A DNA stretch of 64,000 nucleotides from Lysinibacillus sp. B2A1 (GCA_002973635.1 CP027224.1:1746501-1810500), one strand, 5' to 3'; positions 1-8,172 are shown, numbered from the stretch's first letter. A program made the numbers and translations. The notes: generated from the letters alone by a model not told the origin.

Positions 1-707
1 TCAGATAAATTTCGTAGCTTAATATATGCATAGTTTCCTTTTTTATCTGCAAGTGAGCTACCTGCTAGGGAGGAAGATGCTACACCTTCATGCGTCATTG
101 AAATTTCAACGGCTCCATTCGGCTTGAAGTTTGGTACTTCAATAATGACTTCACCTGTTTTACCATTATTCGAACGGATATCTACATTTAATTCCATACG
201 TACAGCCTTAGGGAAGGAATCAGCAGAGATTTCAATTGTATCCATCATCTCCTGAACAGCATAGACCACCTGTACTTCCTTACCAGCTAATGCAGGAACC
301 GTAATTTCTTTGCCAGCAGGTGCATATTGTGTGAATGTGCCGTTTAGCTGCTCAACATGGACCTGACCAATAGGTGTTTCGGCAAGCGTACCTTTACCAT
401 TGGCATCAAGTAAAATAATTTCGTCTGTGTAGTACTCAGCCAACTGGTGATTAATTTCTGTACCATTTTGTAAAGCGATATAGGCAGTGTCGAAAGCAGC
501 ATCCTCAATAGAGAATGTTAATTCCTTTTGATAGTTTAGCTCATATACCTTTTTAGAGCCTTTTCCAGCATGGATGGCCTGTGTTTGAATAGCCTGAGTC
601 ATGGATGAATTTAGTAATGTTTTACCATTTAGAATTAATTCATCTGTTAAGCGATCAAATAAACGAACATTTGCTACTGAAGTTAAAAATTGATTTTGTT
701 GTGTCAT
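1..707 (-). CDS. Phage structural protein, probably tail-type, runs off window
   Basis: The frame is open from an ATG at 707 to the window edge without a stop, so at least 235 codons are present and the C-terminus is missing. An AAAGGACGG ribosome site precedes the ATG. The protein starts MTQQNQFLTSVANVRLFD and is soluble and strand-rich, without signal peptide or membrane segment. It is the last visible member of a minus-strand run with the genes at 744-1499 and 1496-2038, spaced like a phage structural module. I do not recognise the exact family; tail tube or other virion subunit is inference from character and neighbours. Confidence 0.55.
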   Translation of the reverse strand, partial: MTQQNQFLTSVANVRLFDRLTDELILNGKTLLNSSMTQAIQTQAIHAGKGSKKVYELNYQKELTFSIEDAAFDTAYIALQNGTEINHQLAEYYTDEIILLDANGKGTLAETPIGQVHVEQLNGTFTQYAPAGKEITVPALAGKEVQVVYAVQEMMDTIEISADSFPKAVRMELNVDIRSNNGKTGEVIIEVPNFKPNGAVEISMTHEGVASSSLAGSSLADKKGNYAYIKLRNLS

Positions 708-743
708 AAAAGATTACCGTCCTTTTTGTAATTGTTTTTTATT

Positions 744-1499
744 TTAACTAGAGGCAAGCCCTAGTTTTTTCATTTGTTGATCAAATGCTGATTTTGTGAT
801 AATGACATCCTCATTTTTCTTTGGCTCCTCGATATGACTTAGCCAGTGAGGAAGCTCTTGCTCATTTTTAAATTCAACCATGCCCGAGTATCGAGCATTG
901 AGAATGGCATCACTGCTTACCATATAGTCCATTCGAATTAATCCTTTATGGAATTGGTAAAGCGTTAATTGTTCAATTTCATGGTAGGGGAGTCCAGATT
1001 TACAATGATAAGCTATAATTTGCTGCTCTAAGTCAGCCTGCTTTGTTTTTCTTTTTGCCATAAATGCCCGTGCTTCCTGAATGGCTTTCTTTGTATCTGG
1101 ATCGATAAATTCATCCTCTAAATCAATTAGATTTTGCTCACTAATAAAAGTTTTAATTTTATCAAAATCACGCTCATGCAATGAAATGCCATTGACCGTT
1201 ATCAAGATCATACCTTTTTCATTTATCGATATTTGTATGTCCTCTGTTTTAAAGACTAGACGGTATAAGGCCATTAATTTTTCAAGCAAGATTTGTCCAT
1301 CCTCATTCTGCGTCATCGTGAGCAAAAATAATAAGTAAGACATTCTGACGATTTCAGGCTGTTGAAAGTCGTTTTTAGGTAAAAGTAAGCACTGTACAGC
1401 CTCATAAAATTCATCTGCATCCTTCATTTGTACAGGGTAAATAGTTAATCCTTTATATGTAATTGGTTTTCCAAATGCCTTTTTAGTGACCATATTCAT
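744..1499 (-). CDS. Phage protein of structural module, unknown function
   Basis: Predicted 251-residue soluble protein. I place the start at the ATG at 1499, where it forms an ATGA overlap with the stop of the preceding gene; the longer frame from 1547 would run 16 codons back into that gene. The N-terminal half has a phage assembly-protein character (MNMVTKKAFGKPITYKG), the middle is charged and helical (residues about 130-165), and the C-terminus ends in KLGLASS. Translational coupling with its neighbour suggests the two products act together. A tail-assembly or chaperone role is plausible but not shown. Confidence 0.6.
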   Translation of the reverse strand: MNMVTKKAFGKPITYKGLTIYPVQMKDADEFYEAVQCLLLPKNDFQQPEIVRMSYLLFLLTMTQNEDGQILLEKLMALYRLVFKTEDIQISINEKGMILITVNGISLHERDFDKIKTFISEQNLIDLEDEFIDPDTKKAIQEARAFMAKRKTKQADLEQQIIAYHCKSGLPYHEIEQLTLYQFHKGLIRMDYMVSSDAILNARYSGMVEFKNEQELPHWLSHIEEPKKNEDVIITKSAFDQQMKKLGLASS

Positions 1500-2038
1500 G
1501 ATTTTAATCCCATAGGCTGTTGTCCAGAGGGCATGATGTAGATCCAACGATAACCAACAAAGCCATTTGGAACAGTTGTGATTGGGAGCCCACTATGGAA
1601 TCTTAAATCCCCAAATTCTTCAATGTCCTCCTGAAACAATACCTCATTTAGTGCCTCACCAAGCCAATCTAGTCGAAAATCAATATTGTTGGCAGAAGCA
1701 GGGGTATAAATATCAAAGATATATTGCTGGTTGCTTGAATATGGATTATCTGTAAATTGGTTGATGTTTTTTAGATAATTTTTTTGAGGCATACGTGAAC
1801 CCGTGTAGAAACAAATTCTACAAGTATTTGTTTCTAACGCTAAATCACTAGTTTTATCACCGATAACTATTACATTTTGAAGAATACGGTCTTTCTCAGG
1901 TAATTGAGAGACATTCATTTTTAAAGGATCGAGGGGATCATCCTGTGAATCTTTGGGCAGGTAATATAGTAAACGGAGGAGCTTCTCATCATTTACTAAT
2001 GAGTGATAAAATTCAGTTATTGTTTTTACGATTTTCAT
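1496..2038 (-). CDS. Phage protein of structural module, unknown function
   Basis: Predicted 180 residues from the ATG at 2038, with an AAAGGAG site just upstream. No membrane segment. The centre contains aromatic-rich segments (YIFDIYTPASANN, FRLDWLGEALNEVLF) and the C-terminal part reads GFVGYRWIYIMPSGQQ, which suits a small virion-completion or connector protein. It is first in the visible minus-strand run and its TGA overlaps the next ATG. Function not recognised. Confidence 0.6.
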   Translation of the reverse strand: MKIVKTITEFYHSLVNDEKLLRLLYYLPKDSQDDPLDPLKMNVSQLPEKDRILQNVIVIGDKTSDLALETNTCRICFYTGSRMPQKNYLKNINQFTDNPYSSNQQYIFDIYTPASANNIDFRLDWLGEALNEVLFQEDIEEFGDLRFHSGLPITTVPNGFVGYRWIYIMPSGQQPMGLKS

Positions 2039-2223
2039 TCTCCTTTATCCTCCTAAAGAAGAGTGCTATTTTTGAAGGTTTTAATATAGAAAAAAGGATA
2101 ATATTTGTTTTTTACATTAATTTATTCATACAATAGGCATCGCCTTCTTTCATGTATTATAAAAGATTGTCAAAAGAGGTCTACTACTTATTTTTCCTCT
2201 ATTTATATGAAACCTTCATGATG

Positions 2224-2244
2224 GGGCTGTAAACTATACAGCCC
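2224..2244 (-). terminator. Weak hairpin downstream of the 2281-2757 gene
   Basis: GGGCTGT and ACAGCCC form a perfect 7-bp stem with a 7-nt loop, about 40 nt after the stop of the minus-strand gene. There is no following T-run on the minus strand, so intrinsic termination is uncertain. Confidence 0.3.
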
Positions 2245-2280
2245 GATTAGAAAATTTCATAATTTGCATTAATTCACTTA

Positions 2281-2757
2281 TTAGATAAAATCCTCTTCCA
2301 CATCTTCAATCCCAAAGCTAATCGCTTCAAAATAGGAGATACCTGAAAATGTATTATGTCTGCTAGAGCCCTTAGCCATCTCTTTTAGCTTGTGATGAGA
2401 AAGCACGTAATTATCCTGTAAGCGATGGTGCGTATTGCGATTTCTCAATAGTTTCATAATTTGCCTGCTTCTTTTATGACGCTTTTTCGCTTCTTTCATA
2501 AATGTTAAATTCTCTTGTTCAAGTAAAAGTTCATCCCTTGTAAAATATCCTTTAGTTATGTAATAGGCAAGCATGTCTAGAATTATAATTGTATGATAGG
2601 TTTGAGCAGTTATGCTAAAATAATCATCTAATGTGATCTTTTCCCCTCGATAAACCACTGTTTCTTTTTCTAAAAGCGATTGTATGTATTGAACTCTATC
2701 TTCTATAGGAAGCTCCATACGCAATTCAATGATCGAATTAGGTAATTGTAATTTCAT
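2281..2757 (-). CDS. Prophage hypothetical protein, basic C-terminal half
   Basis: The better start is the ATG at 2757, preceded by AGAAGGAGAAAT at good spacing; the longer frame from 2835 would overlap the upstream gene. This gives 158 residues. Residues about 25-75 are acidic and helical; residues about 95-130 hold a basic run (KEAKKRHKRSRQ, RNRNTHHRL), and the tail is acidic (DVEEDFI). The gene directly follows the sigma-like regulator at 2823-3329 and is probably co-transcribed. No family recognised; the basic helix would suit nucleic-acid or protein binding. Confidence 0.55.
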   Translation of the reverse strand: MKLQLPNSIIELRMELPIEDRVQYIQSLLEKETVVYRGEKITLDDYFSITAQTYHTIIILDMLAYYITKGYFTRDELLLEQENLTFMKEAKKRHKRSRQIMKLLRNRNTHHRLQDNYVLSHHKLKEMAKGSSRHNTFSGISYFEAISFGIEDVEEDFI

Positions 2758-2822
2758 ATTATTTCTCCTTCTACATATTATGTTGGCTGGTGCAGGGTAA
2801 AATCCACTTTTTTCGCCCAAGC

Positions 2823-3329
2823 CTATTTTTTGCATTTTTTACATTGTGAATGGAGGAGATCTCTACTGCTGTTATTGACACTAAAAAATTCATCTGTAGC
2901 AGGGAGAATATCTTTACATTTACTACAGCTTTTCGTTTTTAACTGTAACTTATTAATATAGGTAGCTTTGCGCCATTGTCGATCATTTTCCTGTTTTATT
3001 CGTAAACAAATTGTATTAAATTTACTTCCTACTGTTTTAACAGGTATTCCTAAAATTTTTCCTATAGTATAGTAGGAATAGTCTTGAGCAATATAATGAA
3101 GTAATTTAATTTGTTCTTTATTTAAAGATTTTTTAATTAATTCATCTAAATCTGCGAATAAGCTAATCACTTCTGTATTTAATTTCAATGAATTGGTCGC
3201 GCATGCCCCTTGATTAAAGCTGGTATCATCGATAGAGCCTCGAAAAGTTAACAGTTCTTTAATAACGATTACATCTGATAGCACAAGTTGACTATACTTT
3301 GTATCCTTATATGTTTGATAAGCCATCAT
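2823..3329 (-). CDS. Phage sigma-region-4-like regulator with C-terminal zinc ribbon
   Basis: Predicted 168 residues, starting at ATG 3329 or 3326 behind AAAAGGGGATG. Residues about 93-135 look like sigma-70 region 4 or an ArpU/Xpf-type helix-turn-helix (LNKEQIKLLHYIAQ, then YTIGKILGIPVKTVGSKF). The last 35 residues carry two CxxC pairs (CSKCKD and CKKCKK) that could bind zinc. Phages of this group often encode such factors to switch on late genes, which would fit the structural genes transcribed in the same direction. It diverges from the DGQHR/MrpR genes across a short AT-rich gap. Family placement is inferred from motif pattern only. Confidence 0.6.
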   Translation of the reverse strand: MMAYQTYKDTKYSQLVLSDVIVIKELLTFRGSIDDTSFNQGACATNSLKLNTEVISLFADLDELIKKSLNKEQIKLLHYIAQDYSYYTIGKILGIPVKTVGSKFNTICLRIKQENDRQWRKATYINKLQLKTKSCSKCKDILPATDEFFSVNNSSRDLLHSQCKKCKK

Positions 3330-3447
3330 AACATCCCCTTTTATTTTTCCAAAATTTATGATTTATCCTATTATAATTCAATTTGAAAATAAATCAATAT
3401 TTTAAATTAATTCATCTATTAAATATTTAAATGAAATAATTTAAAAA

Positions 3448-3493
3448 TTTACAAATTAAAATTGCTTATGCTACTATTGACTATAGTCAATAG
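3448..3493 (+). promoter_or_regulatory. Promoter with 20-bp perfect palindrome (candidate operator)
   Basis: TTTACA (3448-3453) and an extended TGCTACTAT (TACTAT at 3472-3477) with an 18-nt spacer form a plausible promoter. Overlapping its -10 and start region is the perfect palindrome CTATTGACTATAGTCAATAG (3474-3493). The position, just before the DGQHR and MrpR-like genes, suits an autoregulatory operator. Binding by the MrpR-like protein is inference. Confidence 0.5.
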
Positions 3494-3511
3494 ATAAGGG
3501 AGCGTGTAGAG

Positions 3512-3994
3512 GTGAAAGTTGGCAAAACGAAAGAATTATTAATTGAACAAATAAAAGCTAAAATTCCTCTGTTAGTTCAACATAATGGGATTTTAGATGA
3601 AATTGCCATACAGCTTAACAAATATAACATAAGCATTGGCAATATTATTGAACTGATAAATGATAGCGATAAACTAATAGAGGCACAGCTACAGGAATTA
3701 TTATTACTTGGTGAGCAACTTCATTTAAAGTTTGCAGATAGTGACCAAGACTGGATCAATGAATGGCTCAATCCTTCAGAAATTAAAGAGTTGAGAATGT
3801 ACATAAAAGAATCACCTTATGAAGAAATTATCACTTTACCATATACCTTCGAGAACGTTTTAAAAACAGGGCACAATGAGTATGCAGCGATTATCCCCAA
3901 TTCAATTATTGGTAAGCTGTGGATGAGTGGGATCACCATGTATAATCCCAATATTCAGCGACAGGCAAAAAGAAGAGAGTCAAAAACGAAATAA
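3512..3994 (+). pseudogene. N-terminal part of DGQHR-type protein, split by frameshift
   Basis: A GTG at 3512, behind AGGGAG, opens a 160-codon frame. Its C-terminus (YNPNIQRQAKRRESKTK) has the pattern that, in DndB-like DGQHR proteins, leads directly into a segment like NPKSLREIEKQ. That segment begins the next frame at 4003, one register away. Reading upstream in the second frame gives KNEIIEVMNLNPKS, so a one-base change in or near the A-run at 3982-3986 would join the two parts into one protein of roughly 430 residues. SPbeta-like prophages carry a DndB-like gene beside the MrpR repressor, as I recall. It could instead be two genuinely separate genes. Confidence 0.5.
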
Positions 3995-4002
3995 TCGAGG
4001 TT

Positions 4003-4827
4003 ATGAATTTAAATCCTAAATCTTTGCGCGAGATTGAAAAACAAACGTTAGATGGAGATTTAATAACTTCAACACTACGCTATAATGCTAAAGTTGGCAC
4101 TGGGGAGGATGGTGTTGAATTAATTTATGATGAAAGAGAAAAAACGCTCACATTGCTAGAGGGCACACAAATAGATGTTTTAGATGGAGCCCACCGAACA
4201 TTTTCTATTTATAATGCCTATATGAAGAAGGTTGATTTGGAGGGGACTATGATTGTGATTTTTTCGAATATGACGGAGGCACAATGTAAAAGAGTCCAGG
4301 TCGATATGGCAAAAGCCAATCCAATCCCTAAACCGAGATTACAGGAACTAGCAAAGGATAAATTAGCCGATGAGGTTGTTATTGAATTAAAGGCGGGTGG
4401 GGAATTAAAGGGAAGAATTACTTCCAATTCAAATGTTAAATATTCATATGGGGAAGTTGTTACTTTCTCAGAATTGTCGGATGCCATCGATCATAGCTTC
4501 CATCTAGAGAATCGTCTAGAAGTCATAGAGGCTGCTAAGGTGATAAATGACTATATGATATATCTTTTCGCCTATTATAAATCAAATTTATCAGATAAAA
4601 GCTCTTTAATGTTTAAGAGTAGAATGTTCATAGGTCATATTGAATTAGCAGCTAGTATGTTTGAGTATAAAATTCCCTTTGATAATTTACGTCTTTACCT
4701 CAATAAAATGGATTTTTCAATGGATAATCCATTATGGGAGGAAATTGGAATTCTTAAATATGGGAGCATGAGTGCACGTAGCAGAACTAAAATTCAAAAA
4801 GTATTTCAACATTTACTAAAAGAATGA
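4003..4827 (+). CDS. DGQHR-domain (DndB-like) protein, C-terminal portion
   Basis: Predicted 274 residues from ATG 4003. The diagnostic stretch DVLDGAHRTFSIYNAY (residues about 58-73) matches the DGQHR signature, with Q replaced by A. Downstream MTEAQCKRVQVDMAKANPI is also typical of DndB-related proteins. Family members associate with DNA phosphorothioate systems or occur in phages, but no other dnd genes are seen, so a sulfur role is unlikely here. It lies 10 bp before the MrpR-like gene in an apparent operon. It probably lost its N-terminus to the frameshift near 3985 (see the upstream entry). Confidence 0.65.
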   Translation: MNLNPKSLREIEKQTLDGDLITSTLRYNAKVGTGEDGVELIYDEREKTLTLLEGTQIDVLDGAHRTFSIYNAYMKKVDLEGTMIVIFSNMTEAQCKRVQVDMAKANPIPKPRLQELAKDKLADEVVIELKAGGELKGRITSNSNVKYSYGEVVTFSELSDAIDHSFHLENRLEVIEAAKVINDYMIYLFAYYKSNLSDKSSLMFKSRMFIGHIELAASMFEYKIPFDNLRLYLNKMDFSMDNPLWEEIGILKYGSMSARSRTKIQKVFQHLLKE

Positions 4828-4837
4828 GGTGTAAAAA

Positions 4838-5827
4838 ATGATACTTAAAGATAATGTTTTTAATAAAGATATTAAAGAGTGGTATTTAACTTCATTAGAT
4901 ATCCAAGAAAATAGTTTAACTACTTATTTATCATTATTTAATAAAGCAACGATTCTCGAAAATCAAAAAAGTAAAGATATATTTGATATGAATAAGGTAG
5001 AGCTTGAAGAGTTATTTTACAGCTTGAAATCGCCTAGTCCACAATCGTTAAGTGCGTCGATTGGTTTCATCATTAGATATATTGAATGGGCGATAGCTAA
5101 TGGCTATTCGAATAATCGCTCACAACGACTTCCAGGCAGTATTACTATGGAATATTGCAGTACATTTGTCTATAAAGCTTCCATTATACGTTATACGAAA
5201 GAGCAATTATTTGGCTATATGAACCTGTTTGATGATCAAAGACATGCTGTATTTCTTCTCTGTTTATTTGAGGGAATTAAGGGGGAAGGCTATAGTGAAA
5301 TCTTAAATCTAAAAATGGCTGATTTAGAAAATAGCAATGGGGTATACTTGGCAAAACTGACGAATAATAAGGGATATAGCAGGATTATTGAAATTTCAGA
5401 TGATCTTTATTGGAGGCTAGAAAAATTAGATAAGGTTTCCTCTACCAGTATGCAGCCAAAACAGGGACAAAAATATTTTTCCGATAGTACTTATATTTTT
5501 AAGAAGGCAAATTCAAAGAGTGAGGATATCCAATTAAGGGCATCCTTTGGCAATAGAGCATTGGATTTAGCGAAAGTAATTTTTGATAATAATAATTTGA
5601 TAGCAAGTACGATACAGGTATCTGGAATGATGTGGTATGTTTGGGAATTGATTCGCCAGAATGAGGTGAAAGTAGTCAATAAAGAAATATTAGAGAAGGT
5701 TGCTAGTAAATATGATACTGGGTATGTGGATAAAAATAACCAGTATGTTAGTTACTCCATACTTCGGCATAAAATAGACTTAGATTTTATAAATACAAAC
5801 TATGGACAGATAAGAATGGACATTTAG
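4838..5827 (+). CDS. MrpR/YopR-type prophage repressor (non-catalytic integrase fold)
   Basis: Predicted 329 residues from ATG 4838 behind GAGGTG. The layout is that of a tyrosine recombinase: a core-binding N-terminal domain (about 1-95) and a catalytic-type domain (about 115-320). The catalytic set is missing: the usual Arg site reads EGIKGEGYSEILNL, there is no HxxR box and no terminal Tyr. This matches SPbeta MrpR (YopR), the master repressor that adopted an integrase fold for DNA binding. A degenerate integrase is the alternative. It would hold the prophage silent and may act at the palindrome at 3474-3493. A strong terminator follows. Confidence 0.7.
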   Translation: MILKDNVFNKDIKEWYLTSLDIQENSLTTYLSLFNKATILENQKSKDIFDMNKVELEELFYSLKSPSPQSLSASIGFIIRYIEWAIANGYSNNRSQRLPGSITMEYCSTFVYKASIIRYTKEQLFGYMNLFDDQRHAVFLLCLFEGIKGEGYSEILNLKMADLENSNGVYLAKLTNNKGYSRIIEISDDLYWRLEKLDKVSSTSMQPKQGQKYFSDSTYIFKKANSKSEDIQLRASFGNRALDLAKVIFDNNNLIASTIQVSGMMWYVWELIRQNEVKVVNKEILEKVASKYDTGYVDKNNQYVSYSILRHKIDLDFINTNYGQIRMDI

Positions 5828-5855
5828 AACTGGTTGAATACCAGTTTTTTTTATT
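5828..5855 (+). terminator. Rho-independent terminator after MrpR-like gene
   Basis: AACTGGT and ACCAGTT form a 7-bp stem with a 5-nt loop, followed by a run of eight T. The stem starts immediately after the stop codon. Confidence 0.85.
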
Positions 5856-5906
5856 TACATATAATACTACATTCTAAATAATTGTAAATATTCTCTAAAA
5901 ATAGAC

Positions 5907-5936
5907 TTGAAAACGAACAAATGTTCGTGATAGAAT
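5907..5936 (+). promoter_or_regulatory. SOS promoter: LexA box between -35 and -10
   Basis: TTGAAA (5907-5912) and TAGAAT (5931-5936) are separated by 18 nt. Inside the spacer lies CGAACAAATGTTCG (5914-5927), a full match to the Bacillus LexA (DinR) box. LexA bound here would block polymerase, so the small-gene operon 5993-7918 should be induced by DNA damage. Confidence 0.85.
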
Positions 5937-5951
5937 GAAAACAAGCTATTT

Positions 5952-5978
5952 TTGTATGGTGTCGGTCCATACAATTTT
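5952..5978 (+). promoter_or_regulatory. 5' leader hairpin with T-run
   Basis: TTGTATGG and CCATACAA form a perfect 8-bp stem with a 7-nt loop, followed by TTTT, between the SOS promoter and the first gene. It could be an attenuator or an mRNA-stabilising 5' stem. Confidence 0.5.
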
Positions 5979-5992
5979 AAAGGGGGATGTAA

Positions 5993-6454
5993 ATGAATGT
6001 AAGAGAAACGACGGCAGTATTAGAATTGGTACTTTACAATGATCGTGATATTTCCGAGGAGCTTATGAGAGATTTCTACGGGGGTATAACGAATGTAATT
6101 TTAAATGATGAAGGAGGACATGCTCTCGAATGCCAATGTATGGATAGTTCAGTAACTAGTTTAATACTGATGGATAAACAGACGGAGGTGGAGGATCAAT
6201 TAATAACGGGGATAGGTGATAGAAAGTTTATTTATAAAAAGTCATCAAATTGGGAAATCCATTTTGACAGCTTAGTTCAATTAGATGGAGATCAAGAAAA
6301 TATTTATTGTGTCGTCGAATTTCAACATATTATTTATTTATACAATGGATTTCAACGAAAATCTATTATTGATAAAACAATCACATCTTTGAAAGGTCTC
6401 AAAGAATATTTAGATATTCACTACCCTGCTTATAAAATTCTCGAAAGGATTTAG
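5993..6454 (+). CDS. Hypothetical prophage protein, SOS operon
   Basis: Predicted 153 residues from ATG 5993 behind AAAGGGGGATG. It is acidic, soluble and without signal peptide or recognisable motif; it starts MNVRETTAVLELVLY and ends in AYKILERI. It is the first gene after the LexA-box promoter and heads a run of four small genes and a 3D-domain gene, so its expression should follow DNA damage. Function unknown. Confidence 0.65.
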   Translation: MNVRETTAVLELVLYNDRDISEELMRDFYGGITNVILNDEGGHALECQCMDSSVTSLILMDKQTEVEDQLITGIGDRKFIYKKSSNWEIHFDSLVQLDGDQENIYCVVEFQHIIYLYNGFQRKSIIDKTITSLKGLKEYLDIHYPAYKILERI

Positions 6455-6495
6455 AGAGAAACTTTGGGGGAAATCTAAAAAATGAGGTGTTACGC

Positions 6496-6672
6496 TTGGA
6501 CAAGCATTTAATGAAAGAACTAGCATCTGAGATTGTCGAGCAATCGAGAGGAAGAATTAGCATGTTAGAGGCTGAAGCACTTGCAATTGTTTCCATCAGT
6601 AAGATGAAGAATTGTACATCGACAAACTATAAGGAAAAAGTCATTCAAAAAATAATTAATAACTATGCATAA
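6496..6672 (+). CDS. Small prophage protein, 58 residues
   Basis: I choose the TTG at 6496, six bases after a GAGGTG site; the GTG at 6487 would lie within that ribosome site. The product starts MDKHLMKELASEIVEQSRGR and is helical and charged. It is second in the LexA-controlled run. No family recognised. Confidence 0.55.
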   Translation: MDKHLMKELASEIVEQSRGRISMLEAEALAIVSISKMKNCTSTNYKEKVIQKIINNYA

Positions 6673-6730
6673 ACCATATGCTTAAAACAATTTGAATGAA
6701 TTAATTTAAAAATGAAAAGGAGAGATAAAC

Positions 6731-7024
6731 GTGGAAAAAATCTTTTTAACTGAGATGAAACAGGTAATGGAAGATTTTGGGGAAGTGTTTAGTATGATCC
6801 ACCAAGGACAAGTATTCGAAAACGAATCAAATGTAAAGGAATGTATCAATAAATGTAAAAAGCTTCAATTGGAATTGATGGATTCTATTAGATTAATTGA
6901 ACAAACATTTATGGAATTACAATTGAAGCGTGATCAAGCATTATTAGCTACTGAGTCAGATAGTGAAGCAAAGCTTAGACAGTTAGATGCCCTTTTGTTA
7001 GAAATCAATAAAAAAACAACATAG
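6731..7024 (+). CDS. Small coiled-coil-like prophage protein
   Basis: Predicted 97 residues from GTG 6731 behind AAAAGGAGAG. Almost entirely helical with heptad-like leucines (KLQLELMDSIRLIEQTFMELQ), so it may oligomerise. Third gene of the SOS operon. Function unknown. Confidence 0.6.
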   Translation: MEKIFLTEMKQVMEDFGEVFSMIHQGQVFENESNVKECINKCKKLQLELMDSIRLIEQTFMELQLKRDQALLATESDSEAKLRQLDALLLEINKKTT

Positions 7025-7066
7025 TTGCATCATACTATGAATCATTTAATGAAGGGAATGAGTTAA

Positions 7067-7249
7067 ATGAGTACTGTAAAGAATGAAATTACAAAGGGTT
7101 TCAAGGTAGATTGTCTTGCCATGGCATTAGCTTATAAGGAGATGGGTGACTTGAATTTAACGATTGCTAAGGAAATGGATTACCTGGAGTGGGAAGCGAT
7201 AAAAATCATTGAGTCTTTTTTAGAAAAAATGAATGCACTAGAGATTTGA
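7067..7249 (+). CDS. Small acidic prophage protein, 60 residues
   Basis: Starts at ATG 7067 behind GAAGGGAATGAG. The product is acidic and helical (MALAYKEMGDLNLTIAKEMD) with no recognised domain. Spacing and good ribosome site support translation as part of the same operon. Confidence 0.6.
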   Translation: MSTVKNEITKGFKVDCLAMALAYKEMGDLNLTIAKEMDYLEWEAIKIIESFLEKMNALEI

Positions 7250-7324
7250 GAAAATATACATACATACTAAATATAAAAAATACATATTCAATATTTCAAA
7301 ATATAATTGGAGTTTAACTAGCTT

Positions 7325-7918
7325 ATGAATGAATATAAAGTTGTGTTAATAGTATTCTTTAGCTTACTCCTTTCATTTTTTATGTTAGAAAAAACGGGAG
7401 AAGATATCGTTGATAAGAAAATAGAATTGGAAGCGATTCTTCAGAATACACCAAAAAACATTCATGAGCATGCATTTAAAATGATTCAAAGAGAGGCTGA
7501 AAGAATCAGACAGGAAAATCATCTAAGGCAGCTAGAGCAAAATCGAATAAAGCGGAAACAGGAAATTCGAAAAGAGCAATTAAAGCTAAAAAATAGTAGT
7601 TTACAAGATCAGAAATGGCTAAATTTTCACGCTACTTACTACGGTAAAGATTGCATAGGATGTAGCGGCATTACTGCTACAGGCATTAATGTACAGAAGA
7701 CCATCTATTATAAGAAATTACGAATTGTCGCTGTGGACCCTGCCATTATCCCATTAGGAACTATTGTTGAAATTAAAACGCCTAATGAAAAATTTAAGGC
7801 CATTGCTGCTGATAAAGGTGGTGCCATTAGAGGATATCGATTAGATATACTAGTGGAATCTGAGGAGATTTCTGTCCAATATGGCAGGCATGACGTGGAA
7901 TTACGCATAGTGCACTAA
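7325..7918 (+). CDS. Membrane-anchored 3D-domain cell-wall protein
   Basis: Predicted 197 residues. Residues 5-21 form one hydrophobic segment (signal anchor), residues about 55-95 a charged helical stalk, and residues about 100-197 a 3D domain: the aspartates stand in VAVDPAIIPLGT, AADKGGA and GYRLDI. The fold is shared with MltA-type lytic transglycosylases and with YocH/YorM-like proteins; SPbeta carries a 3D-domain gene (yorM). It would act on peptidoglycan outside the membrane. A CxxC pair (CIGC) precedes the domain. It ends the visible prophage segment. Confidence 0.75.
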   Translation: MNEYKVVLIVFFSLLLSFFMLEKTGEDIVDKKIELEAILQNTPKNIHEHAFKMIQREAERIRQENHLRQLEQNRIKRKQEIRKEQLKLKNSSLQDQKWLNFHATYYGKDCIGCSGITATGINVQKTIYYKKLRIVAVDPAIIPLGTIVEIKTPNEKFKAIAADKGGAIRGYRLDILVESEEISVQYGRHDVELRIVH

Positions 7919-7939
7919 TACATCATACATTTAACTTTT

Positions 7940-8125
7940 TTCAGCAGAAGTCTCCCACCTCTATAGGTGATGAGATGAATGCGAATTTAAACTACTTTTC
8001 AGTGGGTGTCCAAACACCCGCTGAAAAAAGTTAAAGCCTCCGGTGGATGTCACGGAATCGGAAAGGAGTTCTTTGTGTAAGCACAAAGCCGATTCCGGAC
8101 TCAATTATGCCGAGGCATAATTGAT
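7940..8125 (+). mobile_element. IS200/IS605-type right-end element, copy 1 (no transposase)
   Basis: This 186-bp non-coding segment matches a second copy at 15769-16072 from TTCAGCAGAAGTCTCC to a terminal TTGAT; flanks differ. It folds into hairpins: ACCT-CTAT-AGGT, CAGTGGGTGT/ACACCCGCTG, GGAATCGG/CCGATTCC enclosing CTTTGTG/GCACAAAG, and CAATTATGCC/GGCATAATTG. Layout and the TTGAT end resemble the TnpB-associated right end and omega-RNA region of IS605-family elements as I know them. No transposase is present, so movement would need help in trans. Confidence 0.6.
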
Positions 8126-8137
8126 TACATAATCATG

Positions 8138-8172
8138 GGGGCATAATGTTTTATGCTCCTCTTCTTTTGTTA
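8138..8172 (+). terminator. Terminator-like hairpin before yuaF
   Basis: GGGGCATAA and TTATGCTCC form a 9-bp stem (one G-T pair) with a TGTT loop, followed by a T-rich TCTTCTTTTGTT. It probably ends prophage transcription, separated from the 3D gene by the inserted element. Confidence 0.55.

Noticed and set aside
1945..2136. 63-codon plus-strand frame near the phage structural genes
   Set aside because: It overlaps the minus-strand gene start and has no ribosome site; hydrophobic runs come from AT-rich intergenic sequence.
3979..4003. Programmed -1 frameshift in the DGQHR gene
   Set aside because: The A-run is in the wrong register for a canonical X-XXY-YYZ slip site and no clear downstream stimulator is seen. 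A simple mutation is more likely.
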